Shown: in pieces, positions 9,301 through 11,689 of the stretch
Layout of the letters: every line of letters starts with the position of its first letter
Numbering within the stretch: position 1 is the stretch's first letter
Origin: Phoronis pallida
Taxonomy: Eukaryota > Phoronida > Phoronidae
Direction: 5' to 3'
NCBI GenBank assembly: GCA_028565715.1
Contig: JAOXYC010201240.1
Span: 1-11,689, forward strand
Length of the DNA stretch: 11,689 nt
Made by a program: the position numbers and the translations under genes
Notes under the pieces: model-generated
The model's database searches: none
What the model saw: the letters and a program-made list of their open reading frames with translations, nothing else
What the model was told of the DNA's origin: nothing

Positions 9301-10437
9301 GGCCATGGCATATTCAGAAACCAGGAATGAGCACATAATCTACATCTATGTGCTCATAGTCATCAAACATTTCAAAAAGTCACAATTACTGGTAATATAA
9401 AATGCAAAATGATAAGTCAATTGAATCATAATGAAAAAGTGATCATACTTTGAAACTAGTGCAGGTATTTCAATGAATCCTCATGACTCAAAGGTCTCAT
9501 GTTTTTAATAGTTGCAAAATTAAAAAGAAATAAATACATTTAGATCCAGCCCATTTTTCATGAGTGCTGGTAGGCCACTGTTTTCTTGCGTCATCTCCTG
9601 CCATTCTTCTGACATCAAGTTCTGTACAGACCCCTCTTCATGGAGGTTACGTAAACGACCCACAAATTTGTCGCGACTTGTCCTCAATCTACTTATGCAT
9701 CGCTGAGAATAAAAAGCAATTATAGAATCTTTAATAAAAATTAGTGGTTTGTTTTTGATTCTTAATAACAATTGCATTCAGGCAACAATTGAACCGGCTC
9801 AACAGCCACAACGAAGATTTCAAAAAGTCCAGAAATGCACATCACATCCATTTCAATAAAAATTATTTTTCTGCCATGAAACTCTTTTCTGAAGTAAAAT
9901 TGGGAATAACTTTTAAGTTAAAATTAACTTAACTTAAACTGCCTGTTTCTTTGTGAATTATTGAGCTAGAAATTATTAAACTTGGTTTTGTATCCTTAAA
10001 GCTGTTGAATTATCTACTTTCTCCTCTTGGCAGGTCTCTACAGGCTTGTAATCGAATGGAGGTGTGAAGTCAGCTCTGTGTGATACCTCTTTGAAATATG
10101 AACATGGCGAGCACCTTTTTAATCAAAGGCAAATGTTTTTAATCACTCAAATAGTCCGGTCAAACTTCAGGCCTTGGTAACAGCAAGAACACCAGCCAAA
10201 AAAACGGGCATACAGGTCTCAAACTGGGCCAACGGACCTGTACTTGGGTCTGTGTCACTCACTTTGCCTGTGTAGTTTGAGACCCGTGCGCCCAGTTTTG
10301 CGGCCTGTGTGGTTGTTGTTACCAAGGCCTGAACTTTATACCTTTCTGAATGTTTCCTTCCAAACTGGTCCTGGGGAACCTGTTTTATACATCTGCTGGC
10401 GTCTCTTCATGTTTGGACTTGCTGCTGAAGCCATCAT
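361..10437 (-). CDS. RPAIN: RPA-interacting protein (RPAIN), seven coding exons, complete
   Basis: The CDS joins 10437-10342, 9702-9538, 8577-8499, 7759-7648, 1284-1221, 1039-902 and 390-361, all with GT-AG introns and matching phases, giving 227 aa. Known family role: it binds replication protein A and takes it into the nucleus with importin beta. The N-terminus has the family signature MYKTGSPGPVWKETFRK followed by RCISRLRTSRDKF, a basic helix (about residues 16-50). The middle is acidic (about 60-135). The C-terminus is a cysteine cluster: CPVC at 146-149, CKC at 163-165, HNRNC at 192-196 and CSTC at 217-220, resembling the putative zinc finger of human RPAIN (219 aa). Homology was judged from recalled family sequence, not a search. 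The start is the first of two adjacent ATGs; the second (10434) has the better context (A at -3, G at +4). Intron 4 (6363 nt) contains a complete transporter gene on the other strand. No truncation or frameshift is seen. Confidence 0.94.
476..634. repeat. Long foldback element in RPAIN intron 6
   Basis: The arms are 476-550 and 564-634. They pair over about 70 bases with a few mismatches and one-base gaps, around a 13-base loop (CACTCTTTGGCTA). The outer ends are GATAAAA and TTTTATC. It has no coding capacity and looks like a MITE or foldback insertion. It occupies about a third of the 511-nt intron. No clear target-site duplication was seen. Confidence 0.75.
902..1039 (-). CDS. RPAIN: RPAIN coding exon 6
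   Basis: 138 nt, 46 whole codons, residues 173-218. It contains LTLADLRSQM, HNRNCPETPVYSI (aligning with human HSAHCPHTPEFSV) and ends LLMTCS, aligning with LLMSCL. The acceptor is TTCTTCTTAG and the donor GTAGGT. The intron that follows is phase 0. Confidence 0.93.
1133..1148 (+). repeat. 16-bp inverted-repeat copy A
   Basis: GGGTGGGCTTATACCC here is repeated exactly in inverted orientation at 2038-2053. The two copies flank RPAIN exon 5. A partial third copy (GGGCTTATAT) lies near 2095. They could be the ends of related small repeats. Confidence 0.6.
1221..1284 (-). CDS. RPAIN: RPAIN coding exon 5
   Basis: 64 nt. The first base completes K151, then NHLIQNKNIIFCKCGVRIDTE follows, so CxC (C163, C165) is the second metal-binding pair. 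It aligns with the VVVCQCGLSI segment of human RPAIN. The acceptor is TTTTTTCAG and the donor GTAAGT. The intron after it is only 181 nt. Confidence 0.93.
1799..1876. repeat. Short inverted repeat in RPAIN intron 4
   Basis: The arms 1799-1814 and 1861-1876 are complementary at 14 of 16 positions around a 46-base spacer. The unit GTCCCAATTT occurs again in direct orientation near 1967. It looks like a decayed foldback. The rest of 1285-2100 shows nothing coding. Confidence 0.5.
2038..2053 (-). repeat. 16-bp inverted-repeat copy B
   Basis: Exact reverse complement of the 16 bases at 1133-1148. Confidence 0.6.
2312..2346 (+). promoter_or_regulatory. Possible core promoter with hairpin
   Basis: CCAAT (2312-2316) and TATAAAG (2332-2338) lie inside a 10-bp perfect inverted repeat (CCAATGAGCT and AGCTCATTGG). 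It is about 470 bases upstream of the transporter start codon. No transcription start can be proven from sequence, and the TATA-like match may be chance in AT-rich DNA. Confidence 0.25.
2379..2510. repeat. Imperfect tandem repeat with GTGATCA
   Basis: GTGATCA recurs at 2379, 2423 and 2469, spaced 44 and 46 bases, each followed by partly similar sequence. This suggests a diverged repeat with a unit of about 45 bases, just upstream of the transporter. Confidence 0.4.
2550..2767 (+). promoter_or_regulatory. Cluster of GATA/TTATC motifs upstream of the transporter
   Basis: Within about 220 bases before the start codon there are at least seven GATA or TATC cores, including AGATAA near 2553, TTATCAAAAG twice (in exact 13-base copies GGTTATCAAAAGT at 2603 and 2624), GGATAAAAG, AGATAAAG, GATAGGTTATCTGATA and GTGATAAAAC. 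GATA zinc-finger factors recognise WGATAR. The density suggests a cis-regulatory block or leader sequence, but function is inferred. Confidence 0.35.
2807..2975 (+). CDS. SLC16-like coding exon 1
   Basis: It encodes residues 1-56 plus one base: a lysine- and glutamate-rich cytosolic tail, then PPDGGWGW and the first half of TM1. The donor is G|GTAAGT, a near-perfect consensus, at 2976. Confidence 0.94.
2807..6611 (+). CDS. Monocarboxylate-transporter-like protein (SLC16 family, MFS), four coding exons, complete
   Basis: The CDS joins 2807-2975, 3773-3889, 4712-4855 and 5515-6611; all introns are phase 1 and GT-AG, giving 508 aa, usual for SLC16. Family role: plasma-membrane transport of lactate, pyruvate or other small solutes; the substrate here is unknown. 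The TM1 signature PPDGGWGW is at residues 36-43 and the TM5 signature VGRYFRKK follows at 158-165. A long cytosolic loop (about 219-307) separates TM1-6 from TM7-12. K61 in GSEKSYG aligns with the essential TM1 lysine of MCT1, and D356 and R360 (ITDVIGRLSIG) with the TM8 Asp/Arg pair. The second arginine of the usual KRR in the TM5 motif is Met166. The start follows an in-frame TAA at 2729, with AAA before ATG. The gene lies inside RPAIN intron 4 on the opposite strand. It looks closest to the MCT9/12/13/14-like group, but this is not certain. Confidence 0.94.
2976..3772 (+). other. SLC16-like intron 1
   Basis: 797 nt, AT-rich. No repeat or coding sequence is recognised. The acceptor is TTTTGCTATTTTTAG. 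Confidence 0.85.
3773..3889 (+). CDS. SLC16-like coding exon 2
   Basis: 117 nt give residues 57-95 plus parts of split codons: GSEKSYGLVFLHLRKQ (end of TM1 with K61 and the first extracellular loop) and TAIIPSLAAGLRLFLG (TM2). The donor is G|GTAAAT at 3890. Confidence 0.92.
4331..4628 (+). mobile_element. tRNA-derived SINE in transporter intron 2
   Basis: A tRNA-like head (about 4343-4415) has a box A resembling TAGTTTGGTTGG followed by TAGAGCG, a CATAA anticodon-like stretch and a degenerate box B (GGTTGTACGGATTCC). A roughly 200-base unrelated body follows, including the GAGCAAGAAACTGTATTGGC segment, a type common in invertebrate SINEs. The tail is TTTACTTTTTT. TTAAAGG at 4324-4330 and 4629-4635 looks like a target-site duplication. 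Open frames inside it are not real genes. Confidence 0.75.
4712..4855 (+). CDS. SLC16-like coding exon 3
   Basis: 144 nt encode residues 97-143 with split glycines at both ends: PLGSALGTKFGCRPVVIAGG (loop and TM3) and NLYYLYFSYGLLSG (TM4). The acceptor is TTTACTTTAAG. The in-frame donor is GTTTGT at 4856; a stronger-looking GTAAGA four bases further on would break the frame. Confidence 0.92.
4892..4975. repeat. Hairpin element in transporter intron 3
   Basis: The arms 4892-4927 and 4941-4975 pair over 32 bases with three mismatches and one bulged base, around a 13-base loop (GAGCCTTTGGTGA). Beyond it, a perfect 12-bp inverted repeat TTTCTCACATGA / TCATGTGAGAAA joins 4997-5008 and 5131-5142, suggesting one composite foldback of about 250 bases. 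The minus-strand open frame across it is an artefact of the repeat. Confidence 0.7.
5141..5164 (+). repeat. (AAT)n microsatellite
   Basis: A run of eight AAT units. It forms the outer edge of the adjoining inverted-repeat element, whose far end is (ATT)n. Confidence 0.9.
5148..5364. mobile_element. Foldback/MITE-like element with AAT/ATT ends
   Basis: The left arm (5148-5207) reads AAT repeats, GCCGGTGCTTATATAGCGC, then TTTTTATTCAAAGTGCTTTA. The right arm (5309-5364) is an inverted imperfect copy with AAAGCGCTTT and GGGCATTATTATT. The central 100 bases are not coding. Elements with a GCTTATATAGCGC core next to ATT repeats are, as I recall, widespread in marine invertebrate genomes. It lies in intron 3 of the transporter gene. 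Confidence 0.65.
5515..6611 (+). CDS. SLC16-like coding exon 4 (last)
   Basis: 1097 nt encode residues 144-508 and a TAA stop. It holds TM5 with YFRKK (161-165), TM6, the charged cytosolic loop (CCRRRQCDDKK), TM7 (about 309-331), TM8 with D356/R360, TM9-TM12 and a short acidic tail. The acceptor is TTTTGTTTTTCAG. Over 70% of the protein sits in this one exon, typical of SLC16 genes, where one large exon carries the later helices. Confidence 0.95.
6612..7023 (+). other. Transporter 3' UTR and candidate poly(A) signals
   Basis: AT-rich, non-coding sequence after the stop. Canonical AATAAA occurs at 6904-6909 (293 bases after the stop) and again at 7018-7023. Either could end the transcript; the first is the simpler choice. 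Confidence 0.55.
7038..7220. repeat. Inverted-repeat element with two CACGTG boxes
   Basis: The arms 7038-7074 and 7184-7220 pair at about 29 of 37 positions, with the core TGTTATAGCTTGTCACG matching at 15 of 17. The inner part carries CACGTG twice (7071 and 7083) and a GC-rich stretch unlike the surroundings. CTTA flanks both sides (7033-7036, 7222-7225), a possible short duplication. Confidence 0.5.
7326..7511 (+). other. Short unidentified ORF, 61 codons
   Basis: It starts MRSIAEELLQMASLHSSERI and ends LLFCVFDKE, with a stop just before the ATG. No domain is recognised. The codon mix looks protein-like, but there is no homology in hand and it lies in RPAIN intron 4, downstream of the transporter. 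It may be chance, a small peptide gene or an exon remnant. Confidence 0.2.
7648..7759 (-). CDS. RPAIN: RPAIN coding exon 4
   Basis: 112 nt encode residues 114-150 plus two bases. The piece QEYERNQQFDEADL matches the family's SEYEKSLQFDE segment, and the exon ends with CPVCM, the first cysteine pair of the zinc-finger region (C146, C149). The acceptor ends TTCAG and the donor is the consensus GTAAGT. The phase 2 intron that follows is 6363 nt long and holds the SLC16-type gene. Confidence 0.95.
7855..7925 (-). mobile_element. Degenerate tRNA-like SINE head, minus strand
   Basis: The minus strand reads GATTAGTTCTGTTGGTAGAG (box A-like), then CTTCAGAC and GCGAGTTTGGATCT (decayed box B). It shares the pattern GATTAGTT..GTTGGTAGAGC with the SINE at 4331-4628. 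No body or duplication was traced. It is in RPAIN intron 3. Confidence 0.45.
8499..8577 (-). CDS. RPAIN: RPAIN coding exon 3
   Basis: 79 nt encode residues 88-113 plus one base: MEDSDPSSVNEV then the acidic helix VFEEIRQELLRE, which aligns with the EEIQQEL helix of human RPAIN. The acceptor is CTTATTTCAG and the donor is GTATTG, giving a phase 1 intron. A MITE-like element with 29-bp arms ends 32 bases upstream of the acceptor. Confidence 0.94.
8606..8717. mobile_element. MITE with perfect 29-bp terminal inverted repeats
   Basis: Bases 8610-8638 are the exact reverse complement of 8689-8717; the arms start GGTACAAGTCGAATAAG. The 50-base middle has no gene but contains a small TTCCG/CGGAA hairpin. 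TTAA sits on both sides (8602-8605 and 8718-8721), with four extra bases (TTCC) on the left only. TTAA is the target of piggyBac-type elements, but the ends do not otherwise show which superfamily. The perfect arms imply a recent insertion or ongoing correction. Confidence 0.85.
8755..8988 (+). pseudogene. Open frame with partial Rieske-like motif
   Basis: An open frame with no ATG at its head reads through MKVMELSMDDSQTGKLTG and VKCPTHNYKVKFSQGLEI to a TAA stop. C-P-x-H followed by NYK resembles the second cluster-binding motif of Rieske [2Fe-2S] domains (for example CPWHKYK in RFESD, or CTKHNWK in CMP-NeuAc hydroxylase). The first motif C-x-H is not intact: a Cys is present (ICEQM) but no His follows. 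A good donor (AAG|GTAAAG) falls right after HNYK, so it might also be a single exon of a plus-strand gene. It sits in RPAIN intron 2, opposite strand. Identity is tentative. Confidence 0.22.
8989..9537. other. Rest of RPAIN intron 2
   Basis: No supported gene. It includes an 11-bp perfect stem (ATGAGCACATA, 9327-9337, with TATGTGCTCAT, 9347-9357). Confidence 0.5.
9538..9702 (-). CDS. RPAIN: RPAIN coding exon 2
   Basis: 165 nt encode residues 33-87. The exon starts RCISRLRTSRDKF, the conserved arginine-rich helix, and continues with LMSEEWQEM, matching the family's EEEW segment. The acceptor is TTATTCTCAG. The donor is the weak GTATTT right after codon AAT (phase 0); no better GT lies nearby in frame, and the join to exon 3 keeps the frame. 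Confidence 0.93.
10162..10337. repeat. Foldback element abutting the RPAIN exon 1 donor
   Basis: The arms 10162-10225 and 10274-10337 are both 64 bases and are complementary at 51 positions (about 80%), with exact blocks AGGCCTTGGT and TCAAACT. The 48-base spacer is not coding. The right arm ends in TTT, which provides the last two bases of the splice donor GTATAA for RPAIN exon 1. Open frames over it are spurious. Confidence 0.75.
10342..10437 (-). CDS. RPAIN: RPAIN coding exon 1
   Basis: It encodes residues 1-32, beginning MMASAASPNMKRRQQMYK and ending WKETFRK. The exon itself begins upstream at 10470, after the acceptor TTTTCTTTTCCAG. The frame from 10470 to the ATG is open but has no earlier ATG. 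The donor at 10341-10336 is GTATAA, weak at +5. The next intron is phase 0. An inverted-repeat arm starts only four bases into the intron. Confidence 0.92.
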
Positions 10438-10470
10438 AAAAGTTTCTAAATAACCCTCGTTATCCAGAGA
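10438..10470 (-). other. RPAIN: RPAIN 5' UTR part of exon 1
   Basis: Between the predicted acceptor (TTTTCTTTTCCAG, ending at 10471) and the start codon. It is in frame and open but has no ATG, so it is taken as untranslated. Confidence 0.6.
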
Positions 10471-10858
10471 CTGGAAAAGAAAAATGGGGAAAAGTTCAGA
10501 ATGGAATATTATACAGCTCTAGCTCTATATAATTCTAAGAAATGTCAAAATATTGAGTGGTCCTCATTTGGTCCATGTTGCAGTCAATACGATTCCATTT
10601 CTGAAAATAGGAAATATGAGGGAGCACTGTCCACCACTTTGATCATTCTAACACTTAACTTTCTATTATTCTATCTTAAAGTTTTCTTTTCTTTTTATGT
10701 TCTTGGCAACAGCAGACTTCTGTAAAACAAAACTGATACGAGATGAGGCATGCGAGAAGTGCTCAGCAATTTATATGAATATTTGGAGCACGAATGTGTA
10801 GTTCAGCAAACAGCCAGATATCATTCATTCTTCGGGATAGACGATACAATCAACTTAC

Positions 10859-10920
10859 CTCACGTGGGTTGATGTTTTTTTAGACGATTGACTATCTCTA
10901 AGACCACGTTGCTTTTAACT
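10859..10920 (-). other. RPAIN: Probable untranslated first exon of RPAIN (3' end)
   Basis: The minus strand has a perfect donor, CACGTGAG|GTAAGT, with GT at 10858-10857. It pairs with the acceptor at 10472-10471 to give a 388-nt intron. In the frame that would join the RPAIN start, a TAA lies a few codons before the donor and no ATG follows it, so it would be leader only. The exon's 5' end is not defined; 10920 is a placeholder. Confidence 0.45.
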
Positions 10921-11149
10921 ACATTTAACTGTCTGTTCACTATTGTCGTATTGTCCAGTATTGATTGAACATGCATTAGTGAATTTGGATGTGAATCGGT
11001 CTTTACACGTTCGACGTATTCTAGTCCTTGTACATACGTGACAAGGGAGCAAGTCCTAAAACCCGGAGATTAAACATTTTTGAATTTCGGCGCCCGAGAG
11101 TTCCATTTTTTCTACGCAGTGGATATTTTGCTGGCAGCCGGTAACATAT

Positions 11150-11260
11150 TCGATGTGATATTTTGCCAGTAGCTTCCATTGCGCATGTGCAGAAGGCAAT
11201 ATCGCGGACTTGGAATAATCCTGTCGAGTACACAAGCGCCCGACAGCATTTGGTTAACAC
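11150..11260. promoter_or_regulatory. Possible promoter region of RPAIN
   Basis: This segment has more CpG than the introns and holds TGCGCATGTGC (11180-11190), one base from the NRF-1 palindrome TGCGCATGCGC that often marks housekeeping promoters, and an ATCGCG motif. It lies 290-400 bases upstream of the putative leader-exon donor. Transcription start is not shown. Confidence 0.3.
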
Positions 11261-11274
11261 TAGACACAGAGGCC

Positions 11275-11304
11275 GTGACCGAAAACGGGTGGTTTTTCGG
11301 TCAC
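11275..11304. repeat. 11-bp perfect stem-loop
   Basis: GTGACCGAAAA (11275-11285) and TTTTCGGTCAC (11294-11304) form a perfect stem around an 8-base loop. Confidence 0.6.
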
Positions 11305-11689
11305 AGATCGCTATGGGGAAAAAATGGTGAACCGTTTGCTCGGGAATCCAAGCAAAGGAAATATCAGGAAAAATTCGCTTTATTTTGTTTTAAAATTTCA
11401 CTCATTATAATAAAGAAATTCTCACTCTATCCAAAACTGTTTTTACTTTTTGTCAACATTTCCGATTTTTCTCTTGAGTCCGTTTTCTTGGACCAGGTCA
11501 AAACTGTTCATTTTTGATTTCCCCCTTTTGAGCCCGTGGGAACGAAATACTTAAGTACGCGAATCGCGATTGGTCAACTGGCGTTCAAGAACACGTGTTT
11601 TGTTTGGTCGTAGTATTTTTCTCCATTCATAAAATTAATATTTGTTTACGTATTTCTATGCTGGACTCTCATTGGTTCGCTAAGAAAAT
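11305..11689. other. Right-edge region, no gene recognised
   Basis: AT-rich, with several ATTGG boxes (inverse CCAAT) near 11569 and 11670 and a CACGTG near 11591. A plus-strand open frame (11179-11517) has no recognisable content. It could be upstream sequence of RPAIN or of a neighbour beyond the edge. Confidence 0.4.

Noticed and set aside
9109-9336. 75-aa minus-strand open frame with a hydrophobic stretch
   Set aside because: No family recognised, and it lies in RPAIN intron 2 on the same strand without suitable splice signals in phase. Probably chance.
10244-10453. 69-aa plus-strand open frame
   Set aside because: It overlaps the foldback spacer and arm and is antisense to RPAIN exon 1.
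11021-11517. Overlapping open frames on both strands near the right edge
   Set aside because: Neither has recognisable content; higher GC content with fewer stops explains them, and the region looks like promoter sequence.

Overview
The window is animal nuclear DNA. It is AT-rich, its genes are split by GT-AG introns, and it carries tRNA-derived SINE sequence, a microsatellite and many small foldback (MITE-like) elements. No bacterial operon structure, rRNA, CRISPR array or viral gene is seen. The repeat style (a tRNA-headed SINE, and an AAT-repeat element containing a GCTTATATAGCGC core) suggests a marine invertebrate, perhaps a deuterostome. The sequence alone does not fix the species.

Two complete protein-coding genes can be assembled by splicing. 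The first, on the minus strand, is RPAIN (RPA-interacting protein). Its seven coding exons run from 10437 down to 361 and a probable untranslated first exon ends at 10859. The predicted protein is 227 aa, against 219 aa for human RPAIN. It has the basic N-terminal helix, the acidic middle and the C-terminal cysteine cluster of that family. The second, on the plus strand, is an SLC16-type monocarboxylate transporter with four coding exons between 2807 and 6611 and 508 aa. It lies wholly inside the 6.36 kb intron 4 of RPAIN, so this is a nested, antiparallel gene pair.

Layout from left to right: RPAIN 3' UTR and last exons (1-1284); RPAIN intron 4 with the transporter's upstream region (about 2100-2806, with a cluster of GATA sites and GTGATCA repeats), the transporter itself (2807-6611) and its 3' UTR (to about 6930-7040); a foldback element and a short unidentified ORF (7038-7511); RPAIN exons 4, 3, 2 and 1 (7648-10437); and the RPAIN 5' UTR exon and likely promoter side (10859-11689). 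The introns hold at least six inverted-repeat elements. One has perfect 29-bp terminal repeats. Another begins within the RPAIN exon 1 splice donor. RPAIN intron 2 also holds a plus-strand open frame with a partial Rieske-like motif, which is the least explained coding signal here.

The two genes have no obvious shared pathway: one product escorts replication protein A into the nucleus, the other moves small solutes across a membrane. Their link is positional. Transcripts of the two genes overlap in antisense across the whole transporter locus.
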